Source: Rubrivivax sp.
Lineage (GTDB): Bacteria; Pseudomonadota; Gammaproteobacteria; Burkholderiales; Burkholderiaceae
Length of the DNA stretch: 64,000 bases
Direction: 5' to 3'
Assembly: GCA_016790225.1 (NCBI GenBank)
Contig: JAEUOZ010000010.1
Coordinates: 31,057-95,056 of the forward strand
The translations under genes and the position numbers were made by a program. How positions within the stretch are numbered: position 1 is the first letter of the stretch; every line of letters starts with the position of its first letter. The notes below the pieces were generated by a model. The model was not told where the DNA came from, did no database searches, and worked only from the letters and a program-made list of their open reading frames with translations. Below are positions 49,501-49,814 of this stretch, piece after piece.

Positions 49501-49737
49501 CTGATCGCCACGGCGCTGATGGGCGTGCCCGCGTGGCGCCAGGTGGACCTGCTGCCCGTCATGGCCCGCGCCGAAGATCAGGACGACGATCGCGACGAGG
49601 ACGAGGATGTGGTCGAGGATGTGGACGAGGATCCCGATGGCGACCAGAACCATCCGTACGGCAACGAGGCGGTTGAGCATCTGTTCGACAAAGTGCCGCC
49701 CACGCCTTCACGGCAACATCCTCGCGTGCCCGCATGA
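25543..49737 (+). CDS. Giant (8,064-aa) LEPR-XLL/DUF4347 multi-repeat surface protein
   Basis: One uninterrupted frame of 24.2 kb. There is no hydrophobic signal peptide; instead a basic N-terminus (RLKQLLQRV) leads to SVEALEPRILYSAD (27-40), a LEPR-XLL-type motif. Then come DUF4347 (about 67-240), seven ~55-residue propeller-like repeats, eight CSLREA-type beta-helix modules (seven with SLREA, one variant), an SdrD-B-like domain, a DNRLRE-like domain, two blocks of delta-60 repeats, Calx-beta-like, VCBS-like, cadherin and Ig-like repeats. A Pro-rich linker, a hydrophobic segment (about 7967-8008) and an acidic tail close it. No RTX nonapeptides are seen. It is probably an adhesin or matrix protein, exported by the products of the four preceding genes and perhaps tuned by the diguanylate cyclase that follows. 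Function is inferred from architecture; the reading frame is certain. Confidence 0.93.
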   Translation: MPQRLKQLLQRVSQFWRAAPEPAPRASVEALEPRILYSADPLWSAVGQPAAEVRVLEAPPLAQPTRLELVFVDARVPDLQTLMHSLAPAAADLQRELVLIDGTRDGLAQISDALSGRQDVAAVHIFSHASQGALLLGSGSLDAAALQSQSTQLSDWAASLTEDADILLYGCELGQGEAGSAWVQLLATLTGADIAASDDATGDAASGGDWNLEVRTGSIETGGLLTAQGAGTWSGLLGLYPQGGETRVNTSTSGAQATSQYGGGNVAIDGNGAHVVVWNDLATGDVFFQRFDTAGLPQGSQTRANGTTTDVQNEVQVAMAANGSFVITWVSAGSQDGSGKGIYARLFDAAGVPKGSEFLVNSITANDQEVPSVGMDDAGNFVIVWSDVAADGSSWGIFGQRFDAEGTAQGSQFRVNTSVAGTQDYPIVAMNGSGSFVVAWESLHTGNFDVYLQRYSADGTALGSETRINQVTGGAQWDTSVSMAADGRFVVSFSDSSGLDGSASGVYAKRYAADGTALGAAVLVNTTTAGDQLEAAVAMDRNGDFVVVWQSAGQDGGGQGIYARHFAADGTPTTNETRINSTTALDQTMPSVALRNGRSVAVWSGNGTGDADGVFAQRLSAVPVIVSASAGLLVTEPGGTASFTVVLGVAPASNVVLSVNSSDTAEATTSVSQLTFTPGNWNVPQTVTVTSVNDAAADGFEPFSIVLGTVVSADPLYSGFDVPDVQGAATDDELTVNQLAITTALDVTDGDTSSLAALAANRGADGLISLREALLAANATANGIGGPDRIHFAIPLGSPGYDVMRGVFTLIVASQLPSITDAVIIDGSTQTLATGNTNAGTLGTGGRVGVDGLVLGTVQRPEIEIVDAGSVSTGLHFDTASAGSTLRGVAMYGFDQALLLIEADDMLIEGNVLGSAADSFTDPGPVARSHGHGLSIGAAANGRMLGNLLGFAGLNGVEQTTTAAQGWQFRNNEFAATALYSANFDLINVQGANTLVEGNLFRDAASSGIDFWSDAAGSLFINNTVSNLSGSEGHAVTAWFGASGVRFEANRIIGNPGGGLVIDSGTHTITRNLIHGNGAQGIDLGRDGLTANDTGDGDAGANNLQNFPVLGTATVSNSGTLITGSLNSAANTTFRIEFFSTRAATADPSGHGGAERYLGFTTVTTNGSGNGTINANLGSVWINHKDGVTATAMRDFGGGVFGPTSEFAANILATAAGVVVVDTASDVADGTTSSLADLVDNRGADGRISLREAITAANNTANGGTADRIVFAIDGLDVHTISLATALPQITQAVVIDASTDDSVAANGGRPAIGLDGNDLVGDGFRLTASADGSTIRGFLIRNFADDGIEILSNSDDHAIEGNYIGSLGFDGTAAAVGLGNAGSGIRVWGSNATIGNNIISGNAFDGVALYGGSSHEVHSNRIGTDAAGTSVVGNGAHGIYVQVGANLITGNVLSGNGMDGLALSTSNAQGNVVEGNRIGLNVGGSSTLGNAAQGIWIGNGASNNTIGGTLPLQANLIGGNGAFGIQLDGSGTSGNVIIGNRIGASLFGAPLANLGGVHAQNGASGNRIGGAVAAEGNVIAHNATEGIRITQSSSGNAILGNSMYSNGAMGIDLADDGVTTNDAGDGDSGPNNLQNFPVLTRVGTTGSSVHVSGTLNSVAGQTFRIEYFSTGTADGSGHGEGRSFLGARTVTTDAQGWADVSVLLTGASLAVGNSVTATATRELGGGLYGDTSEFSANTVSSAMVVVDTTSDVLDGNVSGLAALTAGKGADGRISLREAITAANASVNGPLPDLIVFDLPLNDPGHRYYRDNAAAGFGAPVTTTLADAAITDFDPHHAAGSARSWWRIAPASELPDLTEAVVIDASSQPGWKAGYPVVELDGSGAGSSADGLTGTANNITVRGLVINNFGDDGLDFDWAGSAVIAGNYIGTDVSGLLARTNGAGSAGNGIAMGQIAAIGNLIGGSSLTDRNLISGNFKSGIYAGGSGSHVITGNLIGTDITGEGALANLTHGVHLAGSNNRVGGTAPGAGNLIRFNGEDGVTIASGSGHAVLGNSIFGNAQLGIDLASNGVTPNDVGDADSGANGLQNFPVITGAISSGGNTTISGTLNSMAGTLFRLEFFSSPTADASGHGEGRVYLGSATVNTGGGNVGFNASLPGVTVTAGHVVSATATVDLGLGNFGSTSEFAAGVAATNGLRISGTVYEDLDADGEVADDGVGLANAIVELYLDDGDGTPDAGDSFIYSTMANGQGQYAFNNLSAGTYYVVADSRSFVGSAGLNGGYSIHDQWAEQTYGAAGSVGWNGSSYTFSAGAGAFFGGQRQDRGDNGASLLTGEHVIRVAVAGADAPLIDFGFSYSAITNTRDGDEVGPNNRTIQGSLRQFLQNSNALAGTQGSQFRIPGSDPNVSAGVAVITLSSALPVATGTVNLDATTQTVWGGNTNAGTLGGGGTVGTNLTPLAPVARPEVQIRGLTGGTSVLDLAGANSTLRGFGIIGGGTTGDPSTAAVRVLADGATISENIFGSTATALADPGAATRVQAVGLRLLGQANVSNNVFAYIPMHGISVEAGADNSSITGNTIIWPALTGNTQAGIAVRDITTLLIQGNRITDSGGNAIELYFNADNVTIDANTFQYAGLLAGGEDTSIEIRDGSENNLLTRNNISNAMGHGVWIANAHNNQIGLPGQGNQIFSNATNGIFVTSSLDTRIQGNAIGTDLSGSLTAGNGVNGIDLGSGTVNALIGGANAGEGNRIAHSGLDGISLDNGAGTGNALLGNLIWSNGSLGIDINDDGIVNANDPGDGDNGPNDFQNFPVLTSVLSGSSTVTLSGSFNSQPNLNYRLEFFSSPAGDLSGFGEGQAYLGSTTVNTNVSGNAAFHVTLSGVSVPGGHVVSATATRDFGAGVFGSTSEFAANQVAVTGVQLGASQDSTIKLGSPSLNYGNSTSLVVDRESTDLQRALLTFDLSAIPANATITGATLSLQATQIGGSLNIHVYELLRAWTEGGGDGTTGAANWTQSDSGIGWTTLGGDFNPAPVATLNTNSTGRHDWNVTSVVQAWVNGSKVNHGLMLASPDGGGNRTVTYDSSEGSTPPQLLVTYTVSAPPVVSVPVAQLTRGDASVVLSGASAISVSDADSSVLQLTVSAAGGTASLSGTAGLSFTAGDGTADLTMTFSGTLAALNAALDGLAFAPTPGFSGQASVEVAASDSLQTTVGRTDIGPTASAQYDKQQVATRVSFTTASTVTSLSVYLNNLNANPGVRLGLYADVAGEPAALLTQASRDLAAGSGWYRFDVPDVTVSPGDYWIALAPEKEGRFAYAASGGSSRISNHDPSPGLASSWTGTTASTAWSISAYASVTPAGTGAAGDVEILPITVQTAPTLDNTGAMSLLPVGENDSAPAGQTVASIIASAGGDRITDVDAGALEGIAIFDIAGYPLKITSGLQYSVNGGASWQAVGSVGPTQALLLRATDLMRYVYAPTDYLPPTLSFSFRAWDQSDGGIAGTRVDASLSGGATAFSTATETVSTSVVSQNDAPSFATPQPGMIAPHFTADTSFHESGEGVVGLPDGRILLTGVTSDPATGQDRVFLARFLANGRPDPSFGQNGGVVITTLGGSFARGAELHRLDDGRLLLSGNRDGSPYVARFLADGSLDTGFGSGGVVTVAAAGGYYGISRMAVDGTGRIALLHGSSGDIVVTRLLADGSLDTSFGAGGTATVDLGGTESALDLAVQADGRLVVIGEAPGAFAARLATNGTLDASFGTAGVAWLTVPGASLSRAHSVAIQPDGRIVVGGGVVYPSGQGVTITRLLGDGSLDATFNGSGRQEAFIGVADVVRWIPDIFVEPDGKIAAGGQINHDGWRTVAMMRVNADGSLDAGFGSNGTALVTGSPWHEYVMAMGRRADGGYLFAGEFYPGHFNDPSPAIIQISANGQQDLGASRNTLDNAPVFTEGGPPVVLDPDVQIYDAELELASSFAGATVTLQRAGGAHADDVFSSTGVVSPLTQGSSLMVRGAMVGTVTTATNGTLQLSFGPGATPARVNEVLRSLSYANGSASPPSSVTIEWLFNDGNTGAQGSGGALAVTGSTTVVVTAINAAPVITSHGGGPSAALSRAENTTAVTTVTSTDPDGMSPAYSIVSVASGGAADADRFTINPVTGALAFSAAPDFENALDADADNVYQVTVQVSDGNGGTDTQLISVTVTDVSGALVVTTTAENNDAGIVAGNAAHNAEWLNANSGGAVSLREAIIAANNTASADTIAFAIPGTGVHTIHLLGNLPNITTPVIIDATSDDSFAANANRPAIVLDGGAVVSDLFVFDSQADDSQLRGLVMRNMTSIAVLVNGGADRVVIQGNYIGELNAGGDFEATAAPGGGIWLLGADGLIGGALPGQGNVIAGDVYGAIVLFGAQATGNTIQGNLIGVEEDGVTPVGAGTFGVLSFNGATGNLLGGTTPGAGNTIAYYSLGVAVDTNPGASSLTILGNSIHSNGSLGIDLSPNNSFGLTPNDPGDADTGGNDLQNFPVLISANSTGGHTSIIGTLNSNASTDYRIEFFSSPVADASGHGEGQVYLGFTTVTTDGAGNATINATLNGVTLTAGHAVSATATVDLGAGNHGPTSEFAQNVIATAVNTAPVLATTGTALAYTENASATAVDSAITVGDVDSANLTGATVTISANYANGQDTLAFSNQLGISGSWNAGTGVLTLSGTTTVANYQSALRSITYVNTSDAPSAVTRTVSFVVNDGAANSNSGTRNITLAAVNDAPSFSIGDGIVTTAFGSGHDEGYSVTTQADGKVLVAGASFDGSRDVFALARYNTDGTLDTTFSGDGKLTTSFGSSNSYGNNVTVQADGKILVGGIYLGGTGDFALARYNSDGTLDTGFSGDGLLTTEFGTGWDNIRSVTVQSDGKILAAGVAFTGSSYDFALARYNSDGTLDTSFSGDGMLTTGIGGQDDFGHSVTLQADGKILVAGRSLNGSHWDFALVRYNSNGTLDTSFSGDGILTTAIGVGNDYGYGVTVQTDGKILLAGESFNGTNWDLAIVRYHSDGTLDTSFSGDGIHTTAIGSDEEARSVAVQSDGKILVAGTTLIGGYDQFAVVRYNSDGTLDTSFSVDGILVTNVPGAAHSYALGMTLQGDGKIVVAGYSDNGSNNDFALVRYNSDGTLDTGFDSTNPNSLGGTVAFTEGGAAVVLDSDVQILDAELSAANNFNGTTLTLVRHGGAQADDVFGFQDGSGITLSASTLYKAGVVIGSFNTTSTQGQLAINFTDAFGTAPGAADVNAVLRQLSYRNTSHSPPASVQIDWVFSDGNSGAQGSGGALQAAGSTTVTITANNDAPVITSHGGGATAAVTVAETGMAVTTVTSTDVDGGAAVYSIVAVGSGGAADAARFSIDANSGVLSFMVPPDFEAPTDANADNVYEVTVRVDDGAGGVDTQLISVTVSDASAALVVTTTADDNDAGIVAGNAAHTAEWLNLNSGGSVSLREAIIAANNTAGTQTISFAIAGSGVHTIDVASALPSITDAVVIDASTDDSFAANGGRPAVILDGNGLNANGLTLLDGADGSTLRGFVIRDFLKSGIFVDAGADGVVIVGNHLGALGADGQFAPGEDNHTGVWIDAGQARVGGDLPADRNIISGNWSYGIFAGPQATIQGNLIGTDATGTTAVANLFGIWIAAGGVTVGGSAPGEGNLIAGNADDGIVIVADGAVVAGNRIGSDVSGTLPLGNGGEGISVGGNGNRIGGTAPGQGNLIAYNGRVGVDVFNSNSGGNALLGNRFVGNAALGLDLLAGGSTSGVTPNDPGDADTGPNGLQNFPVLSAASSLAGSTTIVGSIDSDAATNYRIEFFSSPTADATGHGEAQVYLGFVNVTTDASGHAGFTSRLTGVSVTPGHVVTATATVDLGGGLFGSTSEFALNVVVSAPGVVVGAISGNTDEAGGTASFAVSLASAPTADVTIPVSSSDPREGAVSTSLLTFTTSNWNLPQTVTVSGVDDTLVDGSRNYSVLLGTVTSADVAYDGLIPGQLDLINADNDTQSTIVVTTAADTADGDTSSLLNLMQNRGADGQISLREALLAANASANGAGGADRIHFNIAGSGPHTLTLSTALPLIGDAVILDASTDDSYAANGNRPAIVLDGNGVPGNGLTLGPSADGSTIRGLLIRHFSGDGIMVQPGSDGHRIFGNWIGALDASGAALASSEANLGEGIRVAGSNVEIGGLGLNEGNVLAGNARSGVLITGSSAQGNQLLGNVVGMVPNGTSAWGNGYYGVQINGGADNNLIGDAGAGRNLISGNQYAGIIVAGAGTTGNRIQNNLIGTDVTGQLVAGNGYEGVALTAGSSGTIVGGSSSGLGNVISGNRYDGISIAGSNGNTVLGNLVGLNAAGTAALANEYFGIDLRNASGNVIGGSVPSSRNVFSGNTYGGIELLTGANSNVIQGNFVGTAADGSTPLPNAGPGIRLNNAQNNLVGGVAAGTGNLIAFQPTSGLQVIGASAIGNAVLGNSIRDNAALGINLGASGVTANDALDADTGANALQNFPLLYNAHRAGADTVVNGSLDTTAGTALRVEFFSSPAPDPSGHGEAAVYLGFVDVVTDASGHADVSTTLSGIAVAVGHVITATATVDLGGGNFGSTSEFARNVVVTAGPPGITVGSLGGNTSEGGGATGVTVVLDTAPTADVSIVVSVSNALEASASTALLTFTAANWNIAQTVILTGVDDTLADGDRAYTVTLAPAISADLAYHGLNPDDVVLNNLDDDTRNTVIVTTAADGAAANDGDTSSLQALWSNRGSDGLISLREALTAANNTANAPGGADRIHFGIAGPGAHTISLSAVLPAITDAVVLDASTDDSFAANGNRPAIVLDGEQLSGAGFLLSAGSDGSTLRGFLIRDFANNAIWLRSDNNTVVGNWLGALNPDGTASPSQGQQAVALRIGGDANQIGGSTAADRNVIAGNQTAGVFILGSSNVLTGNWLGVLPDGVSPLPNDLAVVRIDGPAGRDNRVGGTAPGEGNVIAHSQLRPGVVLIGSSGTTLLGNSIFANAGLAIDLDDDGVTPNDPGDADAGANERQNYPVAARVETDGLGSVTLMANLNSTPGSSFRIEFFASAAGTADPSGHGEAQRLLLAVDNVLTDAAGNATVMLSGAAAHLALGEWVTATATVELGGGRYGSTSEMAANVAAVPLNTAPVHQLPGGLVVDEDGSLSGPLLSVTDADANLASTQLAVTLGTLSLDLAGGATLLAGASGTAALTLGGTQAQINAALATLTYRPNADVNGTDTLSLVSTDRWGLSRSDSVAVVIRPVNDAPTSASLNLTTPEDQTLTIQLTGADPDGSVTAFRIDTVPAQGTLFRDAALSLPVAAGEDLAASGEALTLYFRPAADWHGSTGFSFRAVDDGGLPQAGASHVAITVTSVPDAPTGLPLILGLAQEDQRLTADISGIADADGLGTLAYQWLRDGVAVNGATAADYLLGDADVGAAMQLRVSWIDGDGAAESLISAATPAVTNVDDLPTGLPQLQGSAQEDMTLTADLSGIADADGVAGMSLQWLRDGVPISGAMQLQLLLGDADVGAQISLRVTLSDARAGVHSLLSAPTVAVMDVNDAPQLLGADDAGIRSFVAAENQAAAGQLQAADDDGARDTLSFSIVGGADAALMRIDAATGSLQFMAAPDFERPVDADGDGEYVLRVRVTDGAGTSAEQEIRVRVSDVNEAPAIALPAEVVVEHRPEGGIVVAQAAAQDPDRMDTLRFSLIDDAQGRFAIDAQTGVITVVDPSRIDRYVDRSHTLVVMVTDSAGLSQQRVLNVRVQGVDGGTGLTPLPEAPPTPILPEPGPLAPIVPPPDAAPPSADDGSSGRTESPPAGREAAAERAALRLQRDDDQPAASDSEPSSRLASPASGTRQAGASGAAVRAWLAAGAAGAAGSAAAPGAVTLEFSPALLNVWLESATEGSSTLSALLGRAWQSGGRNIAAEEAADGDAALARQLPRSPIDEWLLEATQPERVAGVSLTAGFVWWLTRGGGLIATALMGVPAWRQVDLLPVMARAEDQDDDRDEDEDVVEDVDEDPDGDQNHPYGNEAVEHLFDKVPPTPSRQHPRVPA
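25621..25662 (+). other. LEPR-XLL-type N-terminal motif of the giant protein
   Basis: Residues 27-40 read SVEALEPRILYSAD. LEPR followed by I-L and a small residue is, from memory of protein-family collections, a marker of the N-terminus of very large proteobacterial and planctomycetal proteins and is thought to be a sorting signal. It takes the place of a normal signal peptide, since no hydrophobic core precedes it. Confidence 0.8.
25741..26262 (+). other. DUF4347 domain of the giant protein
   Basis: Residues about 67-240: LELVFVDARVPD, VAAVHIFSHASQGALLLG, DILLYGCELGQGEAGSAWV and LATLTGADIAASDDATG are the hallmarks of DUF4347, which is typically found at the N-terminus of large repeat proteins. 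Some relatives show a His/Cys pair in HIFSHAS and GCELGQ that recalls caspase/gingipain-like peptidases. Both residues are present here, but proteolytic activity is only a possibility. Confidence 0.8.
26278..27413 (+). repeat. Seven propeller-like repeats of about 55 residues
   Basis: Seven units start near nt 26278, 26446, 26614, 26779, 26938, 27106 and 27271, spaced 159-168 bp. Each has the form TRVNTxT...PxVAMxxxGxFVVxWxS...QRFDxxGTxxGSE. Seven units of this size suit a closed seven-bladed beta-propeller, which would sit right after DUF4347. Confidence 0.8.
27400..27756 (+). other. Calx-beta-like domain 1
   Basis: EPGGTASFTVVLGVAPASNV and LTFTPGNWNVPQTVTVTSVN mark a Calx-beta-like or related Ig domain, often Ca2+-binding. 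Two further copies lie at 43240-43575 and 45400-45735, all with LTFT..NW...QTV...G.DD. Confidence 0.65.
27757..29195 (+). repeat. CSLREA-type beta-helix module 1
   Basis: Opens with DGLISLREALLAANATANG (I768) and runs through right-handed beta-helix turns rich in GN. It closes with the linking motif NNLQNFPVLG, a jelly-roll-like strand set (FRIEFFS, GHGG.ERYLGF) and TSEFAANI. Confidence 0.75.
29197..30770 (+). repeat. CSLREA-type beta-helix module 2
   Basis: Opens with DGRISLREAITAANNTANG (I1248). Helix turns repeat the pattern GN.I..N...G.... The closing motif is NNLQNFPVLT, then FRIEYFSTG and DTSEFSANT. Confidence 0.75.
30775..32130 (+). repeat. CSLREA-type beta-helix module 3
   Basis: Opens with DGRISLREAITAANASVNG (I1774) and closes with NGLQNFPVIT, FRLEFFSSPTADASGHGEG and TSEFAAGV. 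It has an insertion after the opening motif (DPGHRYYRDNAAAGFGAPV). Confidence 0.75.
32131..32608 (+). other. SdrD-B-like domain
   Basis: ISGTVYEDLDADGEVADDGV, then VELYLDDGDGTPDAGDS and GQYAFNNLSAGTYYVVADS resemble the Ca2+-binding B repeats of staphylococcal SdrD. It lies between beta-helix modules 3 and 4. Confidence 0.7.
32609..34280 (+). repeat. Variant beta-helix module 4
   Basis: The opening motif is altered to IQGSLRQFLQNSNALAG (S2377), but the module ends like the others with NDFQNFPVLT, YRLEFFSSPAGDLSGFGEG and TSEFAANQ. Confidence 0.7.
34281..35650 (+). other. DNRLRE/CBM-like block of lower G+C
   Basis: QDSTIKLGSPSLNYGNSTSL, RALLTFDLSAIPANATITGA and DWNVTSVVQAWVNG are typical of DNRLRE or CBM96-like jelly-roll domains. 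A VCBS-like stretch and a second jelly-roll-like stretch follow (YDKQQVATRVSFTTASTVT). Line 34321-34380 has 34 G or C of 60, against 45 of 60 at 42781-42840, suggesting an inserted segment. Confidence 0.6.
36120..37330 (+). repeat. Delta-60 repeat block 1
   Basis: About six to seven repeats with endings such as RFLADGSLDTGFGSGG and RLLADGSLDTSFGAGG, each followed by a segment like AVQADGRLVVIGE. Delta-60 repeats of this length are expected to build a beta-propeller. Confidence 0.75.
37331..38130 (+). other. VCBS-like plus cadherin repeat, first copy
   Basis: APVFTEGGPPVVLDPDVQIY begins a VCBS-like domain. APVITSHGGG begins a cadherin-type repeat ending in DADNVYQVTVQVSDGNGGTD. The same pair recurs at 41020-41815. 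Confidence 0.65.
38131..39390 (+). repeat. CSLREA-type beta-helix module 5
   Basis: Opens with GGAVSLREAIIAANNTASAD (V4229) and closes with NDLQNFPVLI, YRIEFFSSPVADASGHGEG and TSEFAQNV. Confidence 0.75.
39793..41010 (+). repeat. Delta-60 repeat block 2, lower G+C
   Basis: Seven near-identical units with RYNSDGTLDTSFSGDG; the Arg codons lie at 39937, 40105, 40276, 40447, 40618, 40786 and 40960 (spacing 168-174 bp, 56-58 residues). Line 40561-40620 has 30 G or C of 60, well below the rest of the gene. Confidence 0.85.
41020..41815 (+). other. VCBS-like plus cadherin repeat, second copy
   Basis: AFTEGGAAVVLDSDVQILDA and APVITSHGGGATAAVTVAET repeat the domain pair of 37331-38130 in the same order. 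Confidence 0.65.
41820..43235 (+). repeat. CSLREA-type beta-helix module 6
   Basis: Opens with GGSVSLREAIIAANNTAG (V5462) and closes with NGLQNFPVLS, YRIEFFSSPTADATGHGEA and TSEFALNV. Confidence 0.75.
43240..43575 (+). other. Calx-beta-like domain 2
   Basis: NTDEAGGTASFAVSLASAPT, LTFTTSNWNLPQTVTVSGVD and DGSRNYSVLLGTV match the copies at 27400 and 45400. Confidence 0.65.
43576..45400 (+). repeat. CSLREA-type beta-helix module 7
   Basis: Opens with DGQISLREALLAANASANG (I6044). It is the longest helix, with many GN.I turns, and closes with NALQNFPLLY, RVEFFSSPAPDPSGHGEA and TSEFARNV. Confidence 0.75.
45400..45735 (+). other. Calx-beta-like domain 3
   Basis: NTSEGGGATGVTVVLDTAPT, LTFTAANWNIAQTVILTGVD and DGDRAYTVTLAPA repeat the domain found at 43240. 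Confidence 0.65.
45736..47000 (+). repeat. CSLREA-type beta-helix module 8
   Basis: Opens with DGLISLREALTAANNTANA (I6767) and closes with a diverged NERQNYPVAA, FRIEFFASAAGTADPSGHGEA and TSEMAANV. Confidence 0.75.
47001..48885 (+). repeat. Ig-like and cadherin-type repeats near the C-terminus
   Basis: A chain of Ig/cadherin-like domains. Two near-duplicates share QEDQRLTADISGIADADG / QEDMTLTADLSGIADADG and LQWLRDG (47700-48240). Two cadherin-like repeats follow (APQLLGADDAGIRSFVAAEN, APAIALPAEVVVEHRPEGGI). Confidence 0.7.
49220..49734 (+). other. C-terminal hydrophobic segment and acidic tail of the giant protein
   Basis: After a Pro-rich linker (48888-49180) the end contains a helical part (LLNVWLESATEGSSTLSALL), a hydrophobic stretch of about 40 residues (LTAGFVWWLTRGGGLIATAL and PAWRQVDLLPVMA, nt 49441-49570) and a run dominated by Asp and Glu (nt 49573-49650). 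The Gly-Phe-Val-Trp-Trp and Trp-Arg-x-x-Asp-x-Leu-Pro pattern resembles, as I recall, the ends of other LEPR-XLL/DUF4347 giants. It could be a membrane anchor or a site for the neighbouring M50 protease (inference). Confidence 0.65.
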
Positions 49738-49801
49738 GGCCCGCCGACGCTGCCCTTGTCCATGACCCTGCGCTTCTGCCTTCCTGACCGGAACTCCCTG
49801 C

Positions 49802-49806
49802 GGAGG
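49802..49806 (+). promoter_or_regulatory. Ribosome binding site fixing a TTG start
   Basis: GGAGG lies 8 nt before the TTG at 49815. The nearest in-frame ATG (49845) is too far from any comparable site, so TTG is taken as the start of the diguanylate cyclase. Confidence 0.7.
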
Positions 49807-49814
49807 GCCCCGGC

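Noticed and set aside
25543..49737. RTX adhesin of a type I secretion system
   Set aside because: No GGxGxDxxx nonapeptide arrays, no C-terminal RTX signal, and no ABC exporter or TolC gene in the neighbourhood.
25543..49737. Several adjacent genes rather than one giant gene
   Set aside because: No stop codon interrupts the frame and domain order continues across every point examined, with N-terminal motif and C-terminal module at the two ends only.
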